From NCBI GenBank assembly GCA_050485385.1, contig JBJHBG010000060.1, forward strand, positions 1 to 30,429: DNA of 30,429 bases, read 5' to 3'. The stretch is from RECO01 sp050485385 (lineage in GTDB: Bacteria; Pseudomonadota; Alphaproteobacteria; Geminicoccales; Geminicoccaceae). A model generated the notes under the pieces. That model did no database searches and was not told the DNA's origin. It was given only the letters and a program-made list of their open reading frames with translations. The translations under genes and the position numbers were made by a program. This document shows, piece by piece, positions 1 to 8,839 of this stretch (position 1 is the stretch's first letter; every line of letters starts with the position of its first letter).

Positions 1-1116
1 ATCGCGCAGGCGGCTGTAGCGATGCGGCTGCACCACGGCGACGACCTTGCCCGAACTGGCCTGCCGGGCCGTCTCCAGCACCGCCTCGATCTCGACCGGA
101 TGGTGGCCGTAGTCGTCGACCACGGTCACGCCCCGGGCCGCGCCGGTGACGGTGAAACGCCGCTTCACCCCGCCGAACTCGGCGAGCGCCTTACGGATGG
201 TCGCCGTCGGCAGCTTCAGCCGGTGCGCCACGGCGATGGCGGCAAGGGCGTTCTGCACGTTGTGCCGGCCGGGCATGGCGAGCCTGAGGCCCGGAAGCGT
301 CTCGGGCGCCCCGCCGTTCCGGATCACCACGTCGAAGGTGGTGCCGAAGGGATCGATCTGGAGGTCCAAGGCGCGGACGTCGGCCTGCGGGTTGAAGCCG
401 TAGGTGACGACCTTCCGGTCGGTGATGCGGCCCAAGAAGCCCTGCACCTCCGGATGGTCGAGGCAGAGCACACAGAAGCCGTAGAAGGGCACGCGCTCCA
501 GGAAGCGGAGGAAGGTCGCCTTCAGGGCGTCGAAGGAGCCGTAGTGGTCCATGTGCTCCGGGTCGACGTTGGTGACGATGGCGATGGTGGCGGGCAGGCG
601 CACCAGCGTGCCGTCGCTCTCGTCGGCCTCGACCACCATCCACTCGCCGGCACCCAGCCGGGCGTTGGTGCCGTAGGCGTTGATGATGCCGCCGTTGACC
701 ACCGTCGGATCGAGCCCGGCGGCGTCGAACAGGGCGGCGATCATCGACGTGGTGGTGGTCTTGCCGTGGGTGCCCGCGACCGCGACCGAGTATTTGAGCC
801 GCATCAGCTCGCCGAGCATCTCCGCGCGACGCACCACGGGCAGGCGCCGGGCGCGGGCGTCGATCAGCTCCGGATTGCTCTCCTTGATTGCCGAGGACAC
901 GACGACGACCCCGGCCTCGGCCACGTTCTCCGGGCTGTGGCCGACCATGACCGGGATGCCGAGCGCCTTCAGCCGCTTGACGTTGGCGCTCTCGGCCACG
1001 TCCGAGCCCTGCACCGCATAGCCCAGATTGTGCAGGATCTCGGCGATGCCGCTCATGCCGATGCCGCCGATGCCGACGAAGTGGAGCTTGCCGACCTCGA
1101 GGGGGAGGACGTTCAT
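1..1116 (-). CDS. murC: UDP-N-acetylmuramate--L-alanine ligase (MurC), C-terminus cut by window edge
   Basis: MurC adds L-alanine to UDP-MurNAc in an ATP-dependent cytoplasmic step, the first amino acid of the peptidoglycan stem. Reading from 1116 gives an N-terminus beginning MNVLPLEVGKLHFVGIGGIG, with the MurC dinucleotide-type motif GIGGIGMSGIAE at about residues 15-26, the ATP loop GTHGKTTTT at about 115-123 and the ligase motif VEADESDGT near residue 165. The last codons at the window edge read HPVEI...QPHRYSRLRD, typical of the MurC C-terminal domain. The window holds 372 codons of a family that is normally about 460-490 residues, so roughly 100 residues are missing on the left. The ATG at 1116-1114 overlaps the murG stop by 4 nt (ATGA), so the genes are translationally coupled. 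The family is certain. Confidence 0.97.
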   Translation of the reverse strand, partial: MNVLPLEVGKLHFVGIGGIGMSGIAEILHNLGYAVQGSDVAESANVKRLKALGIPVMVGHSPENVAEAGVVVVSSAIKESNPELIDARARRLPVVRRAEMLGELMRLKYSVAVAGTHGKTTTTSMIAALFDAAGLDPTVVNGGIINAYGTNARLGAGEWMVVEADESDGTLVRLPATIAIVTNVDPEHMDHYGSFDALKATFLRFLERVPFYGFCVLCLDHPEVQGFLGRITDRKVVTYGFNPQADVRALDLQIDPFGTTFDVVIRNGGAPETLPGLRLAMPGRHNVQNALAAIAVAHRLKLPTATIRKALAEFGGVKRRFTVTGAARGVTVVDDYGHHPVEIEAVLETARQASSGKVVAVVQPHRYSRLRD

Positions 1117-2180
1117 CGCATCGCCTCCTCGACCATGTCGGCCAAGCGCTCGGCGGCGTCGGGGTGGGCGAGCCGGCCCGCGGCCTCGGCCATGGCAAGG
1201 AGCCGCCGGGGCTCGGCGAGCAGACGGCGGAGCACGGCCGCCAGCGCCTCGCCGGTGAAGGCGTCCGGATCGATCACCAAGCCGGCACCGCCGGCCTCCA
1301 GGTGACGCGCGTTGGCGCGCTGGTGGTCGTCGGCGGCGTGGGCATATGGGACCAGCACCATCGGCCGGCCGACCACGAGCGTCTCCGCCACCGCCGAAGC
1401 GCCGGCGCGGGTGACGACGAGGTCGGCGGCCCGCAGGCGCTCGGGCATGTCGTCGAAGAAAGCGGCGGCATCGGCGGCAACGCCGAGTTCGGCACAAGCC
1501 TCGCGCACCCGGTGCACATCCTCCGGGCGGCACTGCTGGACGAGGGCGACGCGGGCCCGCTCGTCGGTCGTCAGCAGGGCGAGAGCCGCGGGCACCACCT
1601 CGGCGAAGACGGTTGCCCCCTGGCTGCCGCCCACGACCAGCACGCGCAACGGCGCCGCTTCGACGAGCGCGAGGGGGGCCGGCCCGAAGCCGCTGCGCAC
1701 CGGATTGCCGACCACGCGGGCGAGCCGTCCGACGGCGGGCGCCCCTGCCGTCGGCTCGAAGCTCAAGGCAACCGTGCGGGCGAAGCGCAGGAGCAGGCGG
1801 TGCGCGCGGCCGAAGACGGCGTTCTGCTCGTGCAGCACCAACGGTACCCGCAACAGCCCGGCGGCAACGCCGGTCGGCACCGAGGCGTAGCCGCCGAAGG
1901 CCGCGACCGCCTTGGGGCGGGCCAGCGCGAAGCGGCCGAGGCTGGCGAGCACACCCAGGCCCAGGAAGAGCAGCCCGCGCAGCCTGGCGATGGCCGAGCC
2001 GCTCGGGCTGGCGGCAGTCACCTGCCAACTCGCGGCCTCGGCCGGAAGGTAGCGCGCACCGCGCGCATCGACCGCGTAGGCCACGCGATGGCCGCGCCGC
2101 TCCAGCGCGTCGCCGAGCGCGATGGCCGGGAACATGTGTCCCCCGGTGCCGCCCGACGCGATGACCACGGCCCCTCTCAT
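1113..2180 (-). CDS. murG: UDP-GlcNAc--undecaprenyl-PP-MurNAc-pentapeptide GlcNAc transferase (MurG)
   Basis: MurG is a membrane-associated GT28 glycosyltransferase on the cytoplasmic face that converts lipid I to lipid II. The 355-residue product starts MRGAVVIASGGTGGHMFPAI, with the diagnostic GGTGGH loop at about residues 10-15. HEQNAVFGR follows near 120, the second glycine-rich loop GGSQGA near 190 and TRAGAS plus AETL in the C-terminal donor-binding domain. The length is normal for the family. I chose the ATG at 2180-2178 because it begins just before the conserved glycine loop and overlaps the ftsW stop by 4 nt; upstream in-frame sequence is a shadow of ftsW. It lies between ftsW and murC as in other dcw clusters, giving a flippase/polymerase-substrate gene group. 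Confidence 0.97.
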   Translation of the reverse strand: MRGAVVIASGGTGGHMFPAIALGDALERRGHRVAYAVDARGARYLPAEAASWQVTAASPSGSAIARLRGLLFLGLGVLASLGRFALARPKAVAAFGGYASVPTGVAAGLLRVPLVLHEQNAVFGRAHRLLLRFARTVALSFEPTAGAPAVGRLARVVGNPVRSGFGPAPLALVEAAPLRVLVVGGSQGATVFAEVVPAALALLTTDERARVALVQQCRPEDVHRVREACAELGVAADAAAFFDDMPERLRAADLVVTRAGASAVAETLVVGRPMVLVPYAHAADDHQRANARHLEAGGAGLVIDPDAFTGEALAAVLRRLLAEPRRLLAMAEAAGRLAHPDAAERLADMVEEAMR

Positions 2181-3286
2181 CGGATCACCACGATCGAGGG
2201 CGTGCGGCGCAGCAGCGCCAGGACCATGCCGCAGCCGAGCGCAAGGGCCAGGAGCGACGAGCCGCCGTAGGAGACGAAGGGCAGCGTCATGCCCTTGGCC
2301 GGCAGGATCGCCACGTTGACGCCGAGGTTGATGGCGGCCTGGAGGCCGAACTGAACGGTCAGCCCCACCGCCGCGAGCTGGGCGAAGCGGTCGGTCTGGC
2401 GGTCGGCCAGGATCAGGGCGCGCAGCACGATCGTCGTGAACAGGAGCACCACGACGATGCCGATCAGGAGGCCGAACTCCTCCACCCCGGCGGCGAAGAC
2501 GAAGTCGGCATGACTGTCCGGCAGCCGGTTCTTGATGACACCCTCGCCCGGTCCCTTGCCGAACCAGCCACCGGCGGTCAGCGCCTGGAGCGAGCGGTCG
2601 ACCTGGAAGCCCGCATCCGACGCGAGGAAGGCGTCGATCCGGCTCTGGACGTGGCCGAAGGCGTTGTAGGCGAGCAGAAGGACGCCGAGGCTGGCGCCCG
2701 CCATGCCCACCACCCAGGGCCACGCGAGCCCCGCCATGAACACCATGGCGGCGAAGACGACCAGGACCAAGAGGGCCGTACCGACGTCGGGCTGGAACAA
2801 CAGCAGCGTCGTCACCACCGCCACCGGCAGCATCGCCTGCGGCAGCGCCTGGATGCCCTCGCGGCTCGCCAGGAGGTGGGCGACGACGACGATCAGCGCC
2901 GGCTTCACGAACTCGCTCGGCTGAAGCGAGATGCCGCCGAGGCTGAGCCAGCGCACCGCGCCGTTCACCTCGAAGCCGATCACCGGCACCAAAGCCAACA
3001 GGCCGAGGCTGGCAACGAACAGACCGGTGGCGATGCGGCGCACGCCCAACGGTGCCAGCAGCGACGCGATCAAGAGGACGACCACGCCGACGGCGAGGAA
3101 CAGGCTCTGGCGGACGGCGAAGTGCCAGGGGTTCAGGTTCTTCAACTCGGCCACGGGCGGGCTCGCGGTGAAGACGAAGACGAGGCCGGTCGCCGCGAGC
3201 AGGCCGAGCACCGCCAGGAGCGGGCGGTCGACCGTCCACCACCAGTTGGCGACGACGCTGTTGTCGGTGCGGGCGAACGCGCTCAT
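2177..3286 (-). CDS. ftsW: Septal peptidoglycan glycosyltransferase FtsW
   Basis: FtsW is the SEDS-family polymerase that builds septal glycan from lipid II together with its class B penicillin-binding protein partner FtsI. The 369-residue protein has a short cytoplasmic N-terminus ending in the WWWTVDRPLL segment, then about ten hydrophobic segments. SEDS hallmarks include EVNGAVRWLSLG near residue 105, LQPSEFVKPALI, FQPDVGTALL, KNRLPDSHADFVFA in the large periplasmic loop and LPFVSYGGSSL near the end. The ATG start lies 4 bp after the mraY stop. In the usual dcw order murD sits between mraY and ftsW; here there is no room for it. RodA is a possible confusion, but the neighbours (murG, ftsI) make FtsW the sound call. 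Confidence 0.96.
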   Translation of the reverse strand: MSAFARTDNSVVANWWWTVDRPLLAVLGLLAATGLVFVFTASPPVAELKNLNPWHFAVRQSLFLAVGVVVLLIASLLAPLGVRRIATGLFVASLGLLALVPVIGFEVNGAVRWLSLGGISLQPSEFVKPALIVVVAHLLASREGIQALPQAMLPVAVVTTLLLFQPDVGTALLVLVVFAAMVFMAGLAWPWVVGMAGASLGVLLLAYNAFGHVQSRIDAFLASDAGFQVDRSLQALTAGGWFGKGPGEGVIKNRLPDSHADFVFAAGVEEFGLLIGIVVVLLFTTIVLRALILADRQTDRFAQLAAVGLTVQFGLQAAINLGVNVAILPAKGMTLPFVSYGGSSLLALALGCGMVLALLRRTPSIVVIR

Positions 3287-3290
3287 GGCC

Positions 3291-4382
3291 TCACCGCAGC
3301 TTCAAGGTGGAGAGACCGATCAGCGCCAGGATCATGGCGATGATCCAGAACCGGATGACGATCGTGGGTTCGTGCCAGCCCTTCTTCTCGAAGTGGTGGT
3401 GCAAGGGCGCCATGGCGAAGACACGGCGACCGGTCAGCTTGAAGGAGACGACCTGGACGATGACCGAAACGGTCTCGAGCACGAACAGCCCGCCGATGAT
3501 GGCGAGTACCAACTCGTGCTTGGTGACGACGGCGGTGGCCCCGAGCGCACCGCCCGTGGCGAGCGAGCCGGTGTCGCCCATGAAGACCATGGCAGGCGGC
3601 GCGTTGAACCAGAGAAAGCCGAGGGCGGCACCGACGATGGCGCCGCACACGACGGCCAGTTCGCCCGTGCCCGGCACGAACGGGATGCCGAGATAGTTGG
3701 CGAAGATGGCGTTGCCGATCAGATAGCTGATCAGCGCGAAGCACATGGCGGCGATCATCACGGGCACGATGGCGAGCCCGTCGAGGCCGTCGGTGAGGTT
3801 CACCGCGTTCGAGGCGCCGACCATGACGAGGACGCCGAACAGCGCAGCACCCACCATGCCGAGCGGGATCAGGATGTCCTTGAAGAACGGCACGGCGAGA
3901 CTGGTGGCGAGCGGCTCCTCGGTCAGCACCATCACCCAGATGGCGGCGACCAGGGCGATGCCGATCTGGGCCAACAGCTTCAGCCTGCCGGCGAGGCCCT
4001 TCGAGCTGCGCTTGGTCACCTTCAGATAGTCGTCGACGAAGCCGATGCCGCCATAGCCGAGCGTCACCAGGAGCACGATCCAGACGAAGCCGTTGGTGAG
4101 ATCGGCCCAGAGCAGCGTCGCCACGCTCAGCGACAGCAGGATCAAGACGCCCCCCATCGTGGGCGTCCCCTGCTTGGTGAGGATATGGCCTTCGGGGCCG
4201 TCCTCACGAATCGGCTGGCCCTTGCCTTGCTTGGAACGGAGCCAGCGGATGATCGCCGGGCCGAAGACGAAGCTGACGACCAGCGCCGTCATGATGGCGC
4301 CGCCGGTGCGGAAGGTGAGATAGCGAAAGACGTTGAACGGGCCGAACTCGGCGGCGAGCGGCACCAGCAGATGGTAGAGCAT
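3291..4382 (-). CDS. mraY: Phospho-N-acetylmuramoyl-pentapeptide-transferase (MraY)
   Basis: MraY is the integral membrane enzyme that moves phospho-MurNAc-pentapeptide from UDP to undecaprenyl phosphate, forming lipid I. The 363-residue product starts MLYHLLVPLAAEFGPFNVFR. It contains KQGTPTMGG, the Mg-binding pair FVDDYLK, NLTDGLDGLA, FMGDTGSLA and the histidine motif APLHHHFEKKGW, all family signatures. About ten transmembrane segments are evident, and the length is normal. The ATG at 4382-4380 shares one base with the murF stop (TGATG), indicating coupling. Downstream there are only 4 bp before ftsW, so murD is missing from its usual place. Confidence 0.97.
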   Translation of the reverse strand: MLYHLLVPLAAEFGPFNVFRYLTFRTGGAIMTALVVSFVFGPAIIRWLRSKQGKGQPIREDGPEGHILTKQGTPTMGGVLILLSLSVATLLWADLTNGFVWIVLLVTLGYGGIGFVDDYLKVTKRSSKGLAGRLKLLAQIGIALVAAIWVMVLTEEPLATSLAVPFFKDILIPLGMVGAALFGVLVMVGASNAVNLTDGLDGLAIVPVMIAAMCFALISYLIGNAIFANYLGIPFVPGTGELAVVCGAIVGAALGFLWFNAPPAMVFMGDTGSLATGGALGATAVVTKHELVLAIIGGLFVLETVSVIVQVVSFKLTGRRVFAMAPLHHHFEKKGWHEPTIVIRFWIIAMILALIGLSTLKLR

Positions 4383-5758
4383 CAGCGGGGCCTCCCTTCC
4401 AGGAGAGCCTCGACCAACGCGCCCATGCCGCTCGCGAGCGAGCCCTTCACCAACAGCGTGTCGCCCGCGCGCAACTCGGCCCGCACCCGGTCGACGAGGT
4501 CGAGGGCATCTTCGCCGTGCCCCGCATGGACCACCGGCGGCAGGGCGGCAGCGAGCGCCGCCATCTCCTCGCCCGCGGTAAAGACGCGTGCCACACCCGC
4601 TTCCTCGAGCGGCCCGGCCAACGCCACGTGCATGGCGGCCGCCTCCGGCCCCAGTTCCTTCATCGCCCCCAAGGCGGCGAGCCGACGACCGGAGGCGAAG
4701 CCCAAGACCTCGATGGCGGCGCGCATCGACGTGGGGTTGGCGTTGTAGGCATCGTCGATCAAGGCCGCCTCGCCGCCTGGCACCGCCAACGCATGCCGCC
4801 GGCCGCGCCCCGGCTCGCTGACGAGGTCGGCGAGGCTGGCGGCGAAGGCGACGACGTCGGCGCCCAGCGCGTCCACCGTGGCGAACAGGGCCGTCGCGTT
4901 CCGCACCCAATGCGAGCCCGGCAGACCGACGCGGCAGCGGAACGTCCCCACCGGTCCCGTCACCTCGAGCTCGCTGCCGTTGGCGTCGGCCTCGAGGCAC
5001 CGCCCCTGCCAATCGCCTGCCTCGCCCACGGCGAACGTGACGATGCGTCCGCAGCCGGCCGCGCGCGCCGCGTCCCGCAGGAGAGGAGCGTGCGGCCCCT
5101 CGCCGATGACGGCGACGCCCTCGGGTTCCAGCCCCTCGAAGATCTCGGCCTTGGCCCGGGCGATCGCCGCCTCGTCGCCGAAATAGGCCAAGTGCGCCGG
5201 GGCGATGGCGGTTACGAGCGCCACATGCGGGCGCACCTGGCGGGTCAGGCGGGCGATCTCGCCCGCACGGTTCATGCCCATCTCGAACACGGCGTAGTCG
5301 GCACTTTCGGGAAGCTGGGCGAGGCTGGTCGGCACGCCCCATTGGTTGTTGAAGCTCTTGGCGCTGGCATGCACCTCGCCCTGCCGGGCGAGGCCGTGGG
5401 CGAGCGCCGCCTTGGTGCCGGTCTTGCCGACGCTGCCGGTGATGCCGGCGATACGAGCCGCACTGCGTGCCCGGGCCGCCGCCGCCAGCGCCTCGAGCCC
5501 GGCCTGGGTGTCCGCCACCACCAACAGCCGCGCCGGATCGACGCCTGCGGGCACCCGGCTCACCAGCGCCGCCGACGCACCCTTGGCGAGGGCGTCGGCA
5601 ACGAACGCGTGGCCGTCGCGGGCATGCACCAAGGCAACGAAGAGGTCGCCCGGCGCCACGGTCCGGCTGTCGATGGAAATGCCGGTCGCCGCCCACTCGC
5701 TCGCGACGCGGCCGCCGGTCGCCGCCGCTGCCGTCGCCGCTGACCAGAGCGCGGTCAT
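4382..5758 (-). CDS. murF: UDP-MurNAc-tripeptide--D-alanyl-D-alanine ligase (MurF)
   Basis: MurF joins D-Ala-D-Ala to UDP-MurNAc-tripeptide in the cytoplasm, completing the pentapeptide. The 458-residue product starts MTALWSAATAAAATGG. ISIDSRTVAPGDLFVAL at about residues 27-43 is the MurF/MurE N-terminal domain motif. The ATP loop GITGSVGKTGTK lies at about 105-116, followed by NNQWG and FEMGMN typical of MurF, and IDDAYNANPTSM in the C-terminal half. The loop has Gly where many MurF proteins have Thr (GKTG rather than GKTT); I believe this is common in alphaproteobacterial MurF, so I do not read it as damage. The ATG at 5758 overlaps the murE stop by 4 nt. Confidence 0.96.
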   Translation of the reverse strand: MTALWSAATAAAATGGRVASEWAATGISIDSRTVAPGDLFVALVHARDGHAFVADALAKGASAALVSRVPAGVDPARLLVVADTQAGLEALAAAARARSAARIAGITGSVGKTGTKAALAHGLARQGEVHASAKSFNNQWGVPTSLAQLPESADYAVFEMGMNRAGEIARLTRQVRPHVALVTAIAPAHLAYFGDEAAIARAKAEIFEGLEPEGVAVIGEGPHAPLLRDAARAAGCGRIVTFAVGEAGDWQGRCLEADANGSELEVTGPVGTFRCRVGLPGSHWVRNATALFATVDALGADVVAFAASLADLVSEPGRGRRHALAVPGGEAALIDDAYNANPTSMRAAIEVLGFASGRRLAALGAMKELGPEAAAMHVALAGPLEEAGVARVFTAGEEMAALAAALPPVVHAGHGEDALDLVDRVRAELRAGDTLLVKGSLASGMGALVEALLEGRPR

Positions 5759-7203
5759 GCGCGGTCTCCCAGCGCGCGGCGGACGACGTCGGCGTCGTCG
5801 AAGGGCAGCACGCGGTCGCCGACGTCCTGGCCCGGCTCGTGCCCCTTCCCGGCGACCAAGAGCACGTCGCCCGCCGCGAGGCCCTGCACCGCCCTCCGGA
5901 TCGCCTCGCCCCGGTCGCCGATCTCGACGGCGTCCGGGCAGGCGGCGAGCACGGCGCGGCGGATCGCCGCCGGATCCTCGGTCCTCGGGTTGTCGTCGGT
6001 CACGATGGCGCGGTCGGCATGGGCCGCCACGGCAGCCCCCATCTCGGGCCGCTTGCCGGGGTCGCGGTCGCCGCCGGCGCCGAAGACCACCCAGAGCCGG
6101 CCCCCGCAGTGCGGGCGAAGCGCCTGGATGGCTACCGCCAGGGCGTCCGGCGTATGGGCGTAGTCGACGAAGACGGCGGCCCCCGAGGGGTGCGTGCCGA
6201 CGCGCTCCATGCGGCCGCGCGGCGCAACCAGCCTCGGCACCGCCCGCAGCATGGCCGCCAGGCCGAGCCCGGTGGCCCGGCCCAAGGCCAGGGCCGCCAG
6301 CAGATTGGTTGCCTGAAATGCGCCGACGACGCCGAGCCGCACCTCGACCGCACGCCCCTCGACGACCAGTGTCAAATGCTGGCCCACCGGCTCCGGGGTC
6401 TGCGCAACGAGCCGGAAGTCGGCGGCACCGCGGCCGAACGTGACGACGTCGAGCCCACGCCGCCAGGCGTCGCGGACGAGGCCGGCGGCGCCGGGCATAT
6501 CGGCGTTCAGGACGGCGGTCGCGTCGACCGGCAGGAGTTCCGCGAACAGCCGCCACTTGGCCGCCCGGTAGGCCGCCTCGGTGCCGTGGTAGTCGAGATG
6601 GTCGCGGGTCAGGTTCAAGAACGCGGCGGCACCGAGTTCGACACCGTCGAGCCGGCGCTGATCGAGGCCGTGGCTGGAAGCCTCCATCGCCACGTACTCG
6701 ATACCGTCCTCGGCCAACTCGGCGAGCAGGGCGTGCAGGACGATCGGGTCCGGGGTGGTGAGGCTTTCGCCCGCGGTCCGGCCCGGCGCCTCGACGCCGA
6801 GCGTGCCGAGGCTCGCGGCGCGAAGGCCGGCCGCAGCCCAAAGCTGACGGAGAAAGGCGACGGTCGAGGTCTTGCCGTTGGTGCCGGTGACGGCCACCAC
6901 CGTGCGCGGCTGACGGTCGTAGAAGGCGGCGGCCATCCGGGCGAGGCGGCGCCTGGGATCGACGTCCACCACCAGCGGGACCGGCAGGCCGTGGGCTTCG
7001 AGGCTGGGATCGCCCAGCACGGCGACGGCCCCCTTGGCGATGGCCTCCGGCACGAAACGGCGACCGTCGGCCTTCGTCCCGCGCAAGGCCGCGAAGAGAA
7101 AGCCCGGCTCGACCTTGCGGCTGTCGGCGGTGAGTCCCGTCACCACCACGCCGCCGTCGCCCAAGAGGTGTGCGCCTTCAGCCACGAGGCTCGCGAGCCG
7201 CAT
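5755..7203 (-). CDS. murE: UDP-MurNAc-L-Ala-D-Glu--meso-diaminopimelate ligase (MurE)
   Basis: MurE adds the third stem residue in the cytoplasm. The product has 482 residues from the chosen ATG at 7203, starting MRLASLVAEGAHLLG. LTADSRKVEPGFLFAAL at about 24-40 is the N-terminal domain motif, TGTNGKTST at about 106-114 the ATP loop, and DNPRTEDP in the C-terminal domain is the motif associated with meso-diaminopimelate specificity, so a Gram-negative type wall is expected. A longer reading frame begins at 7248, but the ATG at 7203 is preceded by a purine-rich GGGGGAGGGG stretch and matches normal MurE N-termini. With that start the gene overlaps the end of ftsI by 26 nt. Confidence 0.96.
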   Translation of the reverse strand: MRLASLVAEGAHLLGDGGVVVTGLTADSRKVEPGFLFAALRGTKADGRRFVPEAIAKGAVAVLGDPSLEAHGLPVPLVVDVDPRRRLARMAAAFYDRQPRTVVAVTGTNGKTSTVAFLRQLWAAAGLRAASLGTLGVEAPGRTAGESLTTPDPIVLHALLAELAEDGIEYVAMEASSHGLDQRRLDGVELGAAAFLNLTRDHLDYHGTEAAYRAAKWRLFAELLPVDATAVLNADMPGAAGLVRDAWRRGLDVVTFGRGAADFRLVAQTPEPVGQHLTLVVEGRAVEVRLGVVGAFQATNLLAALALGRATGLGLAAMLRAVPRLVAPRGRMERVGTHPSGAAVFVDYAHTPDALAVAIQALRPHCGGRLWVVFGAGGDRDPGKRPEMGAAVAAHADRAIVTDDNPRTEDPAAIRRAVLAACPDAVEIGDRGEAIRRAVQGLAAGDVLLVAGKGHEPGQDVGDRVLPFDDADVVRRALGDRA

Positions 7204-8839
7204 GGGCCCCTCCCCCGGCGTCGACCCTGAGCAGCGGGTCCAACCCACCCCAGCCGCGCAGCCGCGTCACCGCATCCACCGGGCTCGGCGCCACACCCAG
7301 GATCGGACCGATGCGGCCGACCATGCGGCTGACCGCCGGCGCGGTCACCCAGCCGGCGGTGATGCGGTCACGCGGGTGGCCTTCGGCCGCCTTCGGCTCG
7401 TCGAGCATGGCGAAAACGACGTAGCGCGGCCGGTCGATCGGGAAGGCCGCCACGAAGCTCGAGCGGACCACGCCCGTGAGATAGCGGCCGTTCGGCCCGA
7501 CCTTGCGCGCGGTGCCCGTCTTGCCGCCGACCAGATAGCCGTCGACGAGGCCCTGACTGCGGCCGTCGTGCAGGGTGCGCCACATCAGGCCGCGCATGGC
7601 CTCCACCACGTCGGGCCGGAACACGGCGGCACCCTCGCGCGCGGGCGGCGTCGCCTCTGCCAACAGCGTCGGCCGCACCGGCCGACCATCGCCGAGCATC
7701 GTCGCGACGGCGCTCGCGTAGTGCAAGGGCGTGATGGCGAGGCCGTGACCGAAGGCAACCGTCGCCGTGGCGATGTCGGACCAGCGCGGCGGCACCTGCG
7801 GGCGAGCGCTGGTGCCGCCCTCGAACACGAGCGGCGTCGTCAGCCCGATGTCCTGGACGAAGCGGGCGTAGCGCTCGCCGCCGATCTTGAGGCCGATCCG
7901 CGCATTGGCGATGTTCGACGAGTGGATCAGTCCCTCGGCGACACTCAAGACGCGATTGCGGGCGCGGTAGTCGCCGATGGAGGAACGGCCGATCCTGAGC
8001 GAGCCGCGAGCATCGAGTTGATCGTGCAGCCGGATGGCGCCCGCTTCGAGGCCGAGGCCGACCGTCAGCACCTTGAAGACCGACCCGAGCTCGAACGTCT
8101 GGGTGAGGTTCAAGTCCTTGCGCGCGTCCTCCGGTGCCAACGCCGGATGGTGCGGGTCGAAGGCCGGCAGACTGACGCTCGCGAGCAATTCGCCGGTCAC
8201 CACGTCGAGGACGAGGGCGGCCCCCTCCTTGGCGCGATGGCGGTCGATCGCCGCCTGCAACTCCGTCTCGACGGCGCCCTGCACGGCGAGGTCCAACGAA
8301 AGCCGAACGGGCGTTCGGCCCGGCCCGGTGAGACGGCCGTCGAAGGCGCGCTCGGCGCCGCTGAGGCCGCGATTGTCCACGTCGACGTAGCCGAGCGTGT
8401 GCGCCGCCAAGCGGCCGTTCGGGTAGAGACGGACGTGGCGATGCTCGAAATTGACCGCCGGCAGACCCAGTCGGCGCACGGCTTCCACCTCGCGCGGGCC
8501 GACGTCACGCGCCAGCACGACGTGGTGCCGGTCGGCGGCGAGCAGACGCTCCAGGCGAGCGGGGTCGGCGCCGTCCAGCACGGCAGCGAGTGCCGCCGCT
8601 TCGGCGGCCGCGTCGCGGACGTGGCGGGGATCGGCAACGAGCTGCGGCGCGACGACGGTGGTGGCGAGGATGCGCCCCTGCCGGTCGAGCAGGTCGGCGC
8701 GCTCCGCCAGGGGCGCTGCGGCGAGAGCGCGCGGACCGGATGCCGCCTCGTCCGGCAGGCCGAGGTCGACCAACCGCAGCCCGATGACGCCAAAGAGGCC
8801 GGCGAAGCAGGTAGCGAGCGCGAGGATGCGGCCGTTCAC
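7178..8839 (-). CDS. ftsI: Septal class B penicillin-binding protein / transpeptidase FtsI (PBP3)
   Basis: FtsI cross-links septal peptidoglycan in the periplasm and works with FtsW. The 553-residue protein has one N-terminal membrane anchor (about residues 4-25), a class B pedestal domain with RADLLDRQGRILA near 47-59, and a transpeptidase domain. Active-site motifs are SVFK at 253-256 (nucleophile Ser253), SSN at 307-309 and KTG at 440-442. The start is GTG at 8839-8837, chosen because it overlaps the ftsL stop by 4 nt (GTGA) and puts the anchor at the N-terminus; the longer open frame upstream is a shadow of ftsL. The C-terminus overlaps the murE start by 26 nt. The length is at the short end of the family. 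Confidence 0.95.
   Translation of the reverse strand: MNGRILALATCFAGLFGVIGLRLVDLGLPDEAASGPRALAAAPLAERADLLDRQGRILATTVVAPQLVADPRHVRDAAAEAAALAAVLDGADPARLERLLAADRHHVVLARDVGPREVEAVRRLGLPAVNFEHRHVRLYPNGRLAAHTLGYVDVDNRGLSGAERAFDGRLTGPGRTPVRLSLDLAVQGAVETELQAAIDRHRAKEGAALVLDVVTGELLASVSLPAFDPHHPALAPEDARKDLNLTQTFELGSVFKVLTVGLGLEAGAIRLHDQLDARGSLRIGRSSIGDYRARNRVLSVAEGLIHSSNIANARIGLKIGGERYARFVQDIGLTTPLVFEGGTSARPQVPPRWSDIATATVAFGHGLAITPLHYASAVATMLGDGRPVRPTLLAEATPPAREGAAVFRPDVVEAMRGLMWRTLHDGRSQGLVDGYLVGGKTGTARKVGPNGRYLTGVVRSSFVAAFPIDRPRYVVFAMLDEPKAAEGHPRDRITAGWVTAPAVSRMVGRIGPILGVAPSPVDAVTRLRGWGGLDPLLRVDAGGGAHAAREPRG

Noticed and set aside
22..1305. Long plus-strand frame antisense to murC and murG
   Set aside because: It is the complement shadow of two clear Mur genes in high-GC DNA; its translation is rich in Arg, Gly, His and Asp and shows no family motif.
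2931..4748. 605-codon plus-strand frame over ftsW, mraY and murF
   Set aside because: It spans three genes on the other strand and has low-complexity His/Asp/Glu/Arg-rich translation; typical high-GC shadow.
5400..5445. MurF ATP-binding loop reading GKTG instead of GKTT as a sign of inactivation
   Set aside because: All other MurF motifs are intact and I believe this form is usual in alphaproteobacterial MurF.
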